DNA from: Sphingorhabdus sp. Alg239-R122
GTDB lineage: Bacteria > Pseudomonadota > Alphaproteobacteria > Sphingomonadales > Sphingomonadaceae
DNA: 64,000 bases
Reading direction: 5' to 3'
NCBI RefSeq assembly: GCF_900537065.1
Contig: NZ_UNRC01000009.1
Coordinates: 1 to 64,000, forward strand
Shown here: positions 36,918 through 45,655 of the stretch, piece after piece
How the letters are laid out: each line of letters opens with the position of its first letter
Numbering within the stretch: position 1 is the first letter of the stretch
Notes under the pieces: model-generated
Seen by the model: the letters and a program-made list of their open reading frames with translations, nothing else
Told to the model about the DNA's origin: nothing
The model's database searches: none
Translations under genes and position numbers: made by a program

Positions 36918-38987
36918 ATGAAGCGTTACACCATTCATGCGGCCATGGTCGCTATTCCAGCCATGATTGTCGCCACGCCAGCGCTGGCGCGGCCGATGAC
37001 AGCAGAAGATGTGCTGAAAGTGGAGCAGGTGGCGGAAATAGCCCTGACTGCGGATGGTTCGCAAATGGTAATTGGCGTATCCAAAGCCCCTGATATCGCG
37101 AACGGCGAAGACAATGGGCGCGCCGAACGGACCATGCATGTTGCCTCAACACGCTCTGGTGGTGCCAATGCCGCACGCGCCTTCCTGCCTGAAGACATGA
37201 ATGTGCGCAGTCTTGCCTATTCGCCCGATGGCCGGATGATCAGTTTCCTGTGGAAGCCGGATGGCGATGATGCGAAGACTGCCGTCTATGGCATTCCTGT
37301 CGATGGCGGTGGTCACCGCAAGCTTGCCGGGATTAAGGATGCGAGTGTTTCCGGTTATGCATGGGCTCCCGACTCACGCACACTGTACCTGCGTGTTGGC
37401 GCGGCAAAGGACAAGAAACGCAAAACCGAAAGCAAGGCTGGTTTCAACGCTGTTATCTATGAGGAAGAGCAGAAATTTTCCCGGCTTTTTGCCGCCGATA
37501 CAATGGGGGGTGAAGGGGAGCCGCGTGCCATAAATGTTGAGGGTCAGATAAGCGGTATGCGCGTTTCGCCTGATGGTCGTTGGTTGGCGGTATCATCTGC
37601 ACCGACGACGCAGGTGGATGACAGCCTGACATCCACACGTGTGCATATTATCAACGCAGCCAATGGAACCCGCCGTGCCGTGGTGGCAACGCCGGGCAAG
37701 ATTGGCGATTTTGAAATTTCGCCCGATGGCCGCACATTGTCGCTGGTCGCGGCAGTGGACAAAAATGATCCGGCGGCAACCACGCTCTATATGGTTGATA
37801 CGGCAAATGGCGCTTTTCGCGGTGTGACGGAAGGACAGGCCAATGCCGCGGTCGATACTGAATGGATGGACGACGGGCGCCTGGCTGTGGCGATGCATGT
37901 CGGTGCGCAGAGCGAGCTTCGTTTCTATAATGCGGCGGGGCGGTTGCGCGAAACCATAGACCCGGGTGCGTTGATATTGCGCAGTATTGATGCAGATGGC
38001 GGCAAGCTGGCCGTGATCGCAGATACACCAGAGCATCCGCGTGAGGCGTTCCTGCTGGAGCGCGGCAAGTTCACACGCTGGACCAGTCATAATCCCTGGT
38101 TGTCGGAAATCGATATGGGGCGGCAGCGTACCATCCGCTACACCGCGCGTGACGGACAGGAAGTCGAAGGTGTTCTGGTCGAACCGGTTGGCGGTGCCCC
38201 CTCGGGTGGTGCGCCCACTATTTTCGACGTGCATGGCGGCCCCGAAGCGCATGAATCCAATGGCTGGGTTACCAATTATGGTGGCCCGGGTCAGGTTGCG
38301 GCAGGCAAGGGTTATAGCGTGTTTCTGCCCAATTATCGCGGTTCGACCGCCTATGGCACGGCTTTTTCCAAACAGCACCAGAATGACTATGCGGGCAAGG
38401 AATTCAATGACCTTGTCGATGCCATAGGTGCCCTTTCGGATATGGGGATCACGAACAAGGACAAAGTAGGCATCACTGGCGGCTCCTATGGCGGCTATGC
38501 CTCGGCCTGGGGCGCAACAGCGCTCAGCGAACATTTTGCCGCGAGCGTTATGTTTGTCGGCATTTCCAACCAGATTTCCAAATTTGGCACGACCGACATT
38601 CCCAATGAGATGTTCCTCGTCCACTCACGCAAATGGCCGTGGGAAAACTGGCAGGGTATGCTGGAACGCAGCCCGATCTATCATGTCGACAAGGCGAAAA
38701 CGCCAATCCTGATCCTGCACGGTGAAGACGACACGCGCGTTGCGCCGAGCCAGAGTTATGAGCTTTACCGCAATATCAAGGTGCGTCAGCCCGATACACC
38801 GGTACGCCTCGTACTCTATCCGGGTGAAGGCCATGGTAACCGCAAGGCAGCGGCGCAATATGACTATAATATCCGCATGATGCGCTGGATGGATAATTAT
38901 CTGAAGGGCCCGGGTGGCGAGATGCCGCCAGTGCGTTTTGACCTGCCCGAAGGTTTTGCGGGTGCGAAGAAGGAAAAAGCAGACTGA
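36918..38987 (+). CDS. S9 family serine peptidase (prolyl oligopeptidase/acylaminoacyl-type), exported
   Basis: This 689-residue protein has a signal peptide (AAMVAIPAMIVATPALA), an N-terminal beta-propeller built of TolB/WD-like blades (SPDGRMISFLWKPDG, SPDGRWLAVSS) and a C-terminal alpha/beta hydrolase. The triad is Ser523 in GGSYGGYASAWG, Asp605 in HGEDDTRVAPSQ and His639 in GEGHGN. It should cleave short peptides in the periplasm. GGGGAG lies 6 bases before the ATG. It is monocistronic with a hairpin at its end. Confidence 0.95.
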   Translation: MKRYTIHAAMVAIPAMIVATPALARPMTAEDVLKVEQVAEIALTADGSQMVIGVSKAPDIANGEDNGRAERTMHVASTRSGGANAARAFLPEDMNVRSLAYSPDGRMISFLWKPDGDDAKTAVYGIPVDGGGHRKLAGIKDASVSGYAWAPDSRTLYLRVGAAKDKKRKTESKAGFNAVIYEEEQKFSRLFAADTMGGEGEPRAINVEGQISGMRVSPDGRWLAVSSAPTTQVDDSLTSTRVHIINAANGTRRAVVATPGKIGDFEISPDGRTLSLVAAVDKNDPAATTLYMVDTANGAFRGVTEGQANAAVDTEWMDDGRLAVAMHVGAQSELRFYNAAGRLRETIDPGALILRSIDADGGKLAVIADTPEHPREAFLLERGKFTRWTSHNPWLSEIDMGRQRTIRYTARDGQEVEGVLVEPVGGAPSGGAPTIFDVHGGPEAHESNGWVTNYGGPGQVAAGKGYSVFLPNYRGSTAYGTAFSKQHQNDYAGKEFNDLVDAIGALSDMGITNKDKVGITGGSYGGYASAWGATALSEHFAASVMFVGISNQISKFGTTDIPNEMFLVHSRKWPWENWQGMLERSPIYHVDKAKTPILILHGEDDTRVAPSQSYELYRNIKVRQPDTPVRLVLYPGEGHGNRKAAAQYDYNIRMMRWMDNYLKGPGGEMPPVRFDLPEGFAGAKKEKAD

Positions 38988-39000
38988 ATGGGCATGTAGC

Positions 39001-39033
39001 GCGGAGCACAGGCATTAAGCCTGTGTCTCCCGC
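39001..39033. terminator. Bidirectional hairpin between S9 peptidase and trHb genes
   Basis: CACAGGC-ATTAA-GCCTGTG (39007-39025) is the core stem; the flanks GCGG and CCGC extend it with small bulges. There is no strong T-run. It sits between convergent genes. Confidence 0.6.
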
Positions 39034-39037
39034 TTTG

Positions 39038-39523
39038 CTAAAACGCTTCCATATTGCGCGCGCCGGACAGGCCATCGCGGTGGATGGCGACACCATTCAT
39101 CAGGCTGTTGGCGATCATGCGGGCGCGTTCATGGATATGTTCCACCGCTTTGGATGATGCGTCCATGCCCTCCAGCGTTTGGTGGAACAGGTCCAGCCAG
39201 TGTACAAAATGGGCATGATCCAGTCCGTCAATGGCAATATGCTTGACCATCGGATTGCCGGAAAAACCGCCGCTATTATGCAGCACCGATGCCCAGAAGC
39301 TTTTCATGCGGGCAAGGTGCGGCGGCCAATCATCAATATGCCGGGCAAAAATTGGACCGAGCAGCGCGTCGCCGCGGATGCGCGCATAGAAATTTTCAAC
39401 CATTTCAGAAATGAAAGCTGTGTCTATACCCATCGCCTCGGCGGCTTTGCGCTTGCGCAGCCGGGCGGCTGCTGCATGGCCGCGCACATCGGCATCAGGA
39501 GTAACGATTTTCTTTTCAGGCAT
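39038..39523 (-). CDS. Truncated hemoglobin, group III
   Basis: This 161-residue protein matches the group III truncated hemoglobins: FYARIRGDALLGPIFARHI, HLARMKSFWASVLHNSG and HFVHWLDLFHQTL with the proximal His. It has a 30-residue N-terminal extension rich in Ala/Arg/Lys. The physiological role is unknown; redox or NO/O2 chemistry is typical for the family. It starts 15 bases after the XpaC-like gene and is the last gene of a telA-xpaC-trHb3 operon. Confidence 0.9.
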   Translation of the reverse strand: MPEKKIVTPDADVRGHAAAARLRKRKAAEAMGIDTAFISEMVENFYARIRGDALLGPIFARHIDDWPPHLARMKSFWASVLHNSGGFSGNPMVKHIAIDGLDHAHFVHWLDLFHQTLEGMDASSKAVEHIHERARMIANSLMNGVAIHRDGLSGARNMEAF

Positions 39524-39538
39524 GGGTGATCTGCCGGG

Positions 39539-40270
39539 TTATTCGGCGGTTTCGGCCGGCTGGTATTTCAATTCCAGATAGCGTTCACGCACGGCCAGTT
39601 GGTCGAGTTCACCATTGGCGATCTTGCGCGCCATAGTGTCTATTTCCTGCTCAATTGTCTTGAGCCCGCCAACCAATTGTTCCTCGGGCGTGCGGCCATT
39701 GCGCTCTTCCTTTTGCAGGTGCGGCGGAATGCGCCGGAAACCGGTAATCAGCTCGGGCAGATGCTCACCCACCAGCTTGCGCACTTCCATGGCGGCGGGT
39801 TCACGCTCATCAAGCCGCTGTAATTGCGGAGCCAGCGCATCCAGCTGTACGCCAATGCCATCGACCAGCGTTGCTGCGGGTGCGGGCAGGGCAGGGCGCT
39901 GTGCCTCCAGCCAGATTTCAGTCTTGCCTGCCAGCACGTCTAGCTTTTCGCGCGACAGGTTCTCAGCGCGTGGTACTTTCATCTTGGGAAAGTTGGCAAA
40001 AACATACAGCGCGGCAGCAACAGCGAGGCCAGTGGCCATCACGCCTGCAAAACCCAGACCGTTTATGATTGTACCAATAACGCCCGCACCAACCAGTATC
40101 GCGCCAGTGGCAATCGCCATACGGCCGAGTTTCTTCCAGAAATGGGTGCGTTTTAGCGCCCGGGATTTCATGCCGATTGACCGGTTTTGTACCTGCCGTG
40201 AAAGCGCCTGTTTCGCTTCATGCATGATCTGGTCAGACTGTTGTACACTGCTCACTTGTCTTGTCTCCAT
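39539..40270 (-). CDS. XpaC-like membrane protein
   Basis: This 243-residue protein has two adjacent TM helices (about 50-70 and 72-92) and a C-terminal helical, coiled-coil-like part ending in KIANGELDQLAVRERYLELK. It resembles the XpaC family, which is commonly encoded next to TelA. It follows telA by 85 bases on the same strand. Function of the pair is unknown. Confidence 0.75.
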   Translation of the reverse strand: METRQVSSVQQSDQIMHEAKQALSRQVQNRSIGMKSRALKRTHFWKKLGRMAIATGAILVGAGVIGTIINGLGFAGVMATGLAVAAALYVFANFPKMKVPRAENLSREKLDVLAGKTEIWLEAQRPALPAPAATLVDGIGVQLDALAPQLQRLDEREPAAMEVRKLVGEHLPELITGFRRIPPHLQKEERNGRTPEEQLVGGLKTIEQEIDTMARKIANGELDQLAVRERYLELKYQPAETAE

Positions 40271-40355
40271 GTCCCTAGCCCGGGATTTGGTCTCTCTTAT
40301 GGTCGCTCAAGGCTGAGCGGAGGAGGTGGAAATGCACCACGCTCCTCGGATTGCC

Positions 40356-41582
40356 CTATTCCTCGGCAAGCGAAGTCAGGATCGACTTTTCTTCGCTTTT
40401 CGTGTCCAGCTTGGCCTGTTCCGCGCCTTCCGCGCGGGCGATATAGCCTTTTGACTTTTCGACTTCGTCCGACAGCGTATCGACGGTCGTTTTCATGCTG
40501 TCGAGCGCCTTGAGCTTGAACTCGTCAATATTGTCCATCGTATCGTAAATATTCTGGAACGCGCGCTGCAACGTTTCCAGCGGTATGGTCGAGGACGCTG
40601 CCTGTTCGTGGATCCGCCCTGTCTGCTCTTTCAGCATGGTGCCGGTACCGTCGATAATGTTCGCGGTCGTCGTGTTGAGCGCGGTAATCTGGTCAAGCAC
40701 GAGTTTCTGCCCCACCAGTGCCTGTGCCACGGTCACTGCGGTGCGCAACGCGCCTACAGTGGTGGTGCTGGCGCGGTCCACGCCCTTGACCAGTTCGACA
40801 TTGTTTTTCTTGACCAGATCAAGCGCAAGATAACCCTGTACCGTCACTGCCATCTGCGTAAGCAGGTCTTGGGTCCGCTGGCGCACATAAAACAGCGCGG
40901 TTTCGCGCAATGCTTTGGCTTTGGCAGGATCTGTGCTGTCCAGATCGGCGGCTTTTTCCTCAAGGCGCGCATCGAGTGTTTTCGATACATGGATCATCTG
41001 TTCAAGTCGCCCCATGGCGCTCCACAGGTTCTGCCGCTCGACATCAATTGCGGCATTGTCCATCAGCAATTCGTCCTTGCCGCCGGCGAGCCGGGCAAGG
41101 ATGGTCGAGATATGACCTTGCGAACTTTTATAGCCATCAAAATAGCCGCGCAGCTTGCTGCCGAACGGAATAATACCAAACAGCTTGCGCGGGGCGAGCA
41201 GATTGCCTTTTTTGGAAGGATCAAGGTCTTCAACGGTGCGGCGCAGTTCGGCAAGATCCTTACCGACGTCATTATTCTCGTCCATCGCGCGGACGGGACG
41301 GTCGAGGAAGCGGTTTGACTGGCCCGCTGCATCCATAATTTCCTTGCGGCCCATATTGGTGAGCTGATCGACGCGCTTGCCAAATTCGGGACTGTTTACG
41401 TCCTGCGCAATCAGGTCATCGATATAGCTATCAACCTTTTCATCAAGCTTGGTTTTCTGCTCGTCAGTGACAGGCACCAAGCCGGAGGCCTTTTCCGGCT
41501 TTACGGCTGGCACGGGCGAGGGTGCGTCAAGTTTCATTTCATCAGTGTCGGTTGCGAATTTTGTTGCGGTTTCGGTGGCCAT
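40356..41582 (-). CDS. telA: Toxic anion resistance protein (TelA family)
   Basis: This 408-residue, mostly helical cytoplasmic protein has the TelA signatures GALRTAVTVAQALVGQKLV, DQITALNTTTANIIDGT and the QAASSTIPLETLQRAFQN region. TelA-family genes are linked to tellurite or cell-envelope stress resistance; the mechanism is unknown. It is first in the telA-xpaC-like-trHb3 operon. Confidence 0.92.
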   Translation of the reverse strand: MATETATKFATDTDEMKLDAPSPVPAVKPEKASGLVPVTDEQKTKLDEKVDSYIDDLIAQDVNSPEFGKRVDQLTNMGRKEIMDAAGQSNRFLDRPVRAMDENNDVGKDLAELRRTVEDLDPSKKGNLLAPRKLFGIIPFGSKLRGYFDGYKSSQGHISTILARLAGGKDELLMDNAAIDVERQNLWSAMGRLEQMIHVSKTLDARLEEKAADLDSTDPAKAKALRETALFYVRQRTQDLLTQMAVTVQGYLALDLVKKNNVELVKGVDRASTTTVGALRTAVTVAQALVGQKLVLDQITALNTTTANIIDGTGTMLKEQTGRIHEQAASSTIPLETLQRAFQNIYDTMDNIDEFKLKALDSMKTTVDTLSDEVEKSKGYIARAEGAEQAKLDTKSEEKSILTSLAEE

Positions 41583-41720
41583 ATGCGTATTTTCTCCATC
41601 CCCAGTGCCCTTGGCGGCTAGTCTCTATTCCATAGATGGAGGGAATTTACGCGGTTTTCAAGCCCATTGGAAGAGGTGTATTAAATTTATAATACAGACA
41701 GTCTGATTGTTACGGTGAAA

Positions 41721-42509
41721 TTATTTCTTTTCACCTGTCAGCCCCATTGGTGTTATGGAAAACTGTGCAAGTGTTGAATAATGTTCTGCATCTTCCACAA
41801 TATTCAATTTAGGGCGCACGGCGATCATGTCGCATAATTTTTCCGACATTGTGACGGGGGCCCAGGTGTCTTTGGATCCATGCCAGATTTCGACTGGACA
41901 GGTGATATTCTCAAGGTCCGTTGACCAGTCTTCCACGTAAGATTGAATGAAGCGGATATAGCTGGAAGGTTTTGTGTGAAAGCTGTTTGACAGGCCGTGT
42001 ATCACGGCTTCACGGTATTCAGGCTTATCCAGTAGTTCTTTTTCGGCTTCACCGCATTTTGCAAAGAGCTGTTTTATCAGGAACTCAGGCATAAAGCGCA
42101 GGGCAATGCCTTGGCCGAACGTCAAGCATTTCAATGCCGCCGGCCATTTGCTCGCAAGCATGAAAACAGGCTTCCCGGCCATATACGGAAGGAAATTCCC
42201 TAGGCTGAGTGGAGCGGCAGGAGAGATAAGTGTTAACCGCCCGATGCTTTCGGACCGCATGGCGGCGATTTTGATTGCAGCCATTGCACCAATGGAAAAA
42301 CCGATCAGATGGATGTGTCCATCTGGAAGTTCAGATGTGGCCTGCACAAAATTTTCGAGAGTATCCATAATCGGATTGCCCGTACCCGCTTGAAGCATGT
42401 TCGGAGCAAGAACAGGGATATCGGGATGCGAATTTTGCATAATTCTCACATCATGCGGGCTGCCAGGTACTCCATGGCAGAAATAGATCGCTTCACTGGA
42501 TGCACTCAT
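41721..42509 (-). CDS. Alpha/beta hydrolase
   Basis: This 262-residue protein has the alpha/beta hydrolase pattern: CHGVPGSPHDVRIM (oxyanion hole), the nucleophile Ser in LIGFSIGAMAA, an Asp in WHGSKDTWAPV and a His in EDAEHYS. A lid of about 80 residues is inserted after the nucleophile. The substrate is unknown. It is monocistronic. Confidence 0.87.
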   Translation of the reverse strand: MSASSEAIYFCHGVPGSPHDVRIMQNSHPDIPVLAPNMLQAGTGNPIMDTLENFVQATSELPDGHIHLIGFSIGAMAAIKIAAMRSESIGRLTLISPAAPLSLGNFLPYMAGKPVFMLASKWPAALKCLTFGQGIALRFMPEFLIKQLFAKCGEAEKELLDKPEYREAVIHGLSNSFHTKPSSYIRFIQSYVEDWSTDLENITCPVEIWHGSKDTWAPVTMSEKLCDMIAVRPKLNIVEDAEHYSTLAQFSITPMGLTGEKK

Positions 42510-42629
42510 AGCCAGATACTCCGGTCATTTGGCATGAATTTTCAATAGAGCAAGGCGTTGCTGGCAATAGTCATGTATAAGCTAGATGAGTAGCGTATAA
42601 TATTAGGTATGGTAGTTCCATCATGGAAA

Positions 42630-42705
42630 TGGCAGGGGTGACAGGATTCGAACCCGTGGCCCTCGGTTTTGGAGACCGATGCTCTACCAACTGAGCTACA
42701 CCCCT
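42630..42705 (-). tRNA. trnW: tRNA-Trp (anticodon CCA)
   Basis: The acceptor arms are AGGGGTG at the 5' end (42705 side) and CACCCCT, with discriminator G and encoded CCA (plus-strand TGG 42630-42632). The T loop GGTTCGAATCC and D-loop TAGCTCAGTTGGTAGAGC are standard. The anticodon CCA (plus-strand TGG at 42670-42672) sits in GGTCTCCAAAACC. It is transcribed leftward. Confidence 0.98.
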
Positions 42706-42901
42706 GTGCCGATTCATGCCCGCGTCATTGTGCGGGTGAGATGCGCCATTAGCCGCACTTGGCGTGAAGAGCAAGCATGATCCTCATAAAACATGGTGTA
42801 TTTGCGTTAACTGCACCCTGCAACACGGCTTTAACCGGGACAGGGCCTATATTCTTTACCAGTTCCACCGCGTTTCAGGATCAACTTCAGGATTTCGGCC
42901 C

Positions 42902-43264
42902 ATGAGCTATAATATCCATTATGACATGCCCACTGACGATACACCGCCGATCCGCTATGCAGCGGCAGCGCAGGAGGACCGGAGCGCACCGCGCATCAAG
43001 CTGTCGATTCCGGCTACGCTGCGGCCATCAGGTGACAAAGGTTTTCAGGTCGAAGTGATTGACCTGTCGCTGTCGGGTTTTGCATGCAAGGCGCTCACCA
43101 GCATGCATCCCGGCACGCGGTGCTGGCTGACCCTGCCGGGTCTGTCGGCGCTGCAAGCGGAAATCGTACGCAATGACGACAATATTGTTGGATGCGCCTT
43201 TGCCAACCTGCTCAGCCCGGCGGTTCTGGAATCGATTATCGCGCGCTTTGGCGTAGCAGACTAA
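42902..43264 (+). CDS. PilZ domain protein
   Basis: The start ATG 42902 gives 120 residues; the open frame extends upstream without resemblance. The c-di-GMP-binding motifs are both visible: RSAPR (R-x-x-x-R) and DLSLSGF (D-x-S-x-x-G). It probably senses c-di-GMP to affect motility, polysaccharide or attachment. It is monocistronic. Confidence 0.9.
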   Translation: MSYNIHYDMPTDDTPPIRYAAAAQEDRSAPRIKLSIPATLRPSGDKGFQVEVIDLSLSGFACKALTSMHPGTRCWLTLPGLSALQAEIVRNDDNIVGCAFANLLSPAVLESIIARFGVAD

Positions 43265-43334
43265 GGTCTGAAAGAATTGCTGGTGGTACACTAATGGCTT
43301 GCCCGGCGGGGCGGCGCATATCATAGTCAATCCC

Positions 43335-44183
43335 ATGATGCTGGATACCGATCTGCTGCTGAAGGCCTATGCGATTGGCGTGTTCCCGATGGCGGACAGC
43401 CGTGATGACCCGGATGTTTTCTGGGTAGAGCCGCAGCTACGGGCAATTTTTCCGCTGGACAGGTTCCATCTTTCGCGATCGCTTGCCAAAAAACTGCGGC
43501 AGGACCGTTTTGAATTCACCTGCAACGCGGCATTTGCGAAAGTTATCGCTGCCTGCGCCGAAACATCAAGCGTGGCGGCGACAAAGGACCGCGCCGAAAC
43601 CTGGATCAACCATGAAATTGAGGCCGCATATATAAAACTCAACCAGCAGGGCAATGCGCATAGCATTGAATGCTGGCAGGATGGTGAACTGGTGGGCGGT
43701 CTATATGGCGTTTCGATTGGCCGCGCCTTTTGCGGTGAAAGCATGTTCAGCTGTGTGACCGATGCTTCCAAAGCCGCTTTGGCGGCACTTGTCGCGGCGA
43801 TGCGGATGGCGGGTTATGAATTGCTCGATTGCCAGTTCATGACCGGCCACCTGGCCAGCCTCGGCGCACGAGAGATATCGCAGGGGGAATATCTTCGGCT
43901 GCTCGCAAAGGCATTATATGGTGTGGATGCAAGCGGCAACAGCCGCGCGGTTCAGCCTTCTGGCTCTGCCGTATCTGATGGCTCTGCGGGCGTTTCTTCC
44001 GCAGGTGCTGGCGGGGCAGGGTTGCTCGAACCGGTACTGCCGCTGCCCGATGCGCTATCGGCATTGCTGGAAGGCGCAGCGGCTGAGGGCGCATTATCAG
44101 ATGCAGGGCGCGATCTGGCCGGTTTCGGCAGGCCTTCCTCACCCGGGAAGCGCATCGCGCAATCCTTGACCCAGACATCATAA
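43335..44183 (+). CDS. aat: Leucyl/phenylalanyl-tRNA--protein transferase, with C-terminal extension
   Basis: Aat adds Leu or Phe to N-terminal Arg/Lys to mark proteins for ClpAP (N-degron pathway). The core motifs are AIGVFPMADSRDD, DVFWVEPQLRAIFPL, HSIECWQDGELVGGLYGVSIGRAF, GESMFSC and DCQFMTGHLASLGAREI. The start at 43335 has another ATG 3 bases on; a TTG at 43299 is less likely. The core ends near residue 200. Then come about 80 low-complexity residues (Ser/Gly/Ala/Pro rich) that overlap the convergent DUF2155 gene by 232 bases. Confidence 0.93.
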   Translation: MMLDTDLLLKAYAIGVFPMADSRDDPDVFWVEPQLRAIFPLDRFHLSRSLAKKLRQDRFEFTCNAAFAKVIAACAETSSVAATKDRAETWINHEIEAAYIKLNQQGNAHSIECWQDGELVGGLYGVSIGRAFCGESMFSCVTDASKAALAALVAAMRMAGYELLDCQFMTGHLASLGAREISQGEYLRLLAKALYGVDASGNSRAVQPSGSAVSDGSAGVSSAGAGGAGLLEPVLPLPDALSALLEGAAAEGALSDAGRDLAGFGRPSSPGKRIAQSLTQTS

Positions 44184-44629
44184 ATCGGGTGTTCAACGAC
44201 ATTGACCGATGGTGATTCCTTGAACAGCCATCCCGAAAAAGCTTTCAGCCATTTCGGTTCTTCATTCTTGCTGGTGCGGGTCTCAACGAACAGTTGTACA
44301 AAAGCGCCGGTTTCGGGAACCGGTTCCCATGGAGCGGTACGCTCACATGCGCGCAGGCGCACAATGGCGGGCCCAATCCGCTGTGATTCCCCGGGTTTCA
44401 TTTCCAGGTCCTGAGTGATGCCGTTACGTTTGTTCAGGAAACCCAGCGTCGCCACGCGGTCTTCCATCGGTGTGCCTTCACCGGTGACAAGAGGTTCTAC
44501 GGGTGTATCATCCTCGGCCTCAATCACAGATGTGTCGCCTGCGGCCTCTTTCTGTGCGCTATCGCTGCCCTGACTGCACGCAGCGAGCAGCAACGCCGAA
44601 GGCATGACAAAGGCAAAGGCGCGTTTCAC
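43952..44629 (-). CDS. DUF2155 domain lipoprotein
   Basis: This 225-residue protein has a lipoprotein signal (lipobox ALLLAAC) and the DUF2155 core VATLGFLNKRNGITQDL, RLRACERTAPWEPVPETGAF, FSGWLFKESPSVNVVEHPIYDVW. A 55-residue Ala/Ser/Pro tail follows. It overlaps aat tail to tail by 232 bases and its start overlaps the NDUFA12 stop by 4 bases (ATGA). DUF2155 genes commonly sit beside NDUFA12 in alphaproteobacteria. Role unknown. Confidence 0.92.
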   Translation of the reverse strand: MKRAFAFVMPSALLLAACSQGSDSAQKEAAGDTSVIEAEDDTPVEPLVTGEGTPMEDRVATLGFLNKRNGITQDLEMKPGESQRIGPAIVRLRACERTAPWEPVPETGAFVQLFVETRTSKNEEPKWLKAFSGWLFKESPSVNVVEHPIYDVWVKDCAMRFPGEEGLPKPARSRPASDNAPSAAAPSSNADSASGSGSTGSSNPAPPAPAEETPAEPSDTAEPEG

Positions 44630-45021
44630 TCACCAGGGCTCCAGGCTTCGTAATCACCAGTCGATGCGGCGCGCTTGCCGCCACGTTCCAGCGCGCCAGC
44701 AGGGCGATATGCCTGCGGTGTGCCCGTTACATTGGGGGTATAATCTTTTTCCCAGATATGCGGCGGCGGCAGATGACTTTCGGGTACTTCATCATAGCTG
44801 TGATGAAGCCAGCCGTGCCATTCGGCGGGCACACGGCTCGAATCATTCGCGCCCTGATAGATTACCCAGCGGCGTTCGCGGCCGCTGCGCTGTTTCTTGC
44901 TGCGATAATAGGTGTTGCCCTCGGCATCCTCGCCGACTTTCTCACCATTCAGCGCGCTGAACAGGGACGTGCCGATTGTCGCGCCATCCCACCATGTGAA
45001 TAATTTGCCTAAGATTCCCAT
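44626..45021 (-). CDS. NADH:ubiquinone oxidoreductase NDUFA12-type accessory subunit
   Basis: This 131-residue protein has the B17.2/NDUFA12 pattern: TIGTSLFSALNGEKVGED, NTYYRSKK, RRWVIYQGANDSSRVPAEWHGWLHHSYDEVP. It binds the peripheral arm of complex I in alphaproteobacteria and mitochondria, supporting the taxonomic assignment. It is upstream of, and overlaps by 4 bases, the DUF2155 gene. Confidence 0.95.
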   Translation of the reverse strand: MGILGKLFTWWDGATIGTSLFSALNGEKVGEDAEGNTYYRSKKQRSGRERRWVIYQGANDSSRVPAEWHGWLHHSYDEVPESHLPPPHIWEKDYTPNVTGTPQAYRPAGALERGGKRAASTGDYEAWSPGE

Positions 45022-45130
45022 AGCGACCGCTTAGCCGTTTTGGGTGGGGGAGGGCAATGGGAAAATGAAAGGATGTGTCTTGCCGGGCGGTACTTGTGAA
45101 ACGGTGAGGCCAAAACACTTAAACCTGCGG

Positions 45131-45655
45131 CTACCGAGCTTTGCGGCTGTCTTCCCAATGCACCGTATCACCTGCACTGATGCCCAGTTCCTTGGCAAGG
45201 CCGCCGCGTATTTCCAGCACCATGGCAACCGGCTCGCCAGAACGAATGCCCTCAAGTGAATATGGCTCCGCATTAGCGGCAATGCTTTCAATTGTTCCGT
45301 CCTGCCGGACGAAAACCAGGTCTAGCGATATAACGGTATTGCGCATCCAGAAACTGGCCATTTTCGGGATTTGAAACGGGAAAATCATGCCTGTATCATC
45401 GGCCATTTCGGTGCGGAACATCATCCCCTTGGCCTGCTGTGCAGGGGTGCGGGCAACCTCGACCCTGAATGTATGTACTTTGTCGCCGTCGGTAATGGTA
45501 AGCGGGACAACCTCCAGCCCTGATTGCGCGTTAACGGTATAATCTGGCGCCTCGCCCTGTGCGCTCTCACCCTGCGCTGTGCCGGGGGCAGTGCATGCGG
45601 CCAGACTTGCAGCGGCGCAAATGGCTATCCAGCGCGTCCAGTTTACTCGTGCCAT
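45131..45655 (-). CDS. DUF192 domain lipoprotein
   Basis: This 174-residue protein has a signal peptide with lipobox SLAAC and a DUF192 core: TPAQQAKGMMFRTEMADD, MASFWMRNTVISLDLVFV, GEPVAMVLEIRGGLA and GDTVHW. Function unknown. It overlaps the upstream recX gene by 13 bases. Confidence 0.92.
   Translation of the reverse strand: MARVNWTRWIAICAAASLAACTAPGTAQGESAQGEAPDYTVNAQSGLEVVPLTITDGDKVHTFRVEVARTPAQQAKGMMFRTEMADDTGMIFPFQIPKMASFWMRNTVISLDLVFVRQDGTIESIAANAEPYSLEGIRSGEPVAMVLEIRGGLAKELGISAGDTVHWEDSRKAR

Noticed and set aside
37593-38624. Minus-strand open frame (343 codons) opposite the S9 peptidase
   Set aside because: Antisense to clear beta-propeller and hydrolase motifs on the plus strand.
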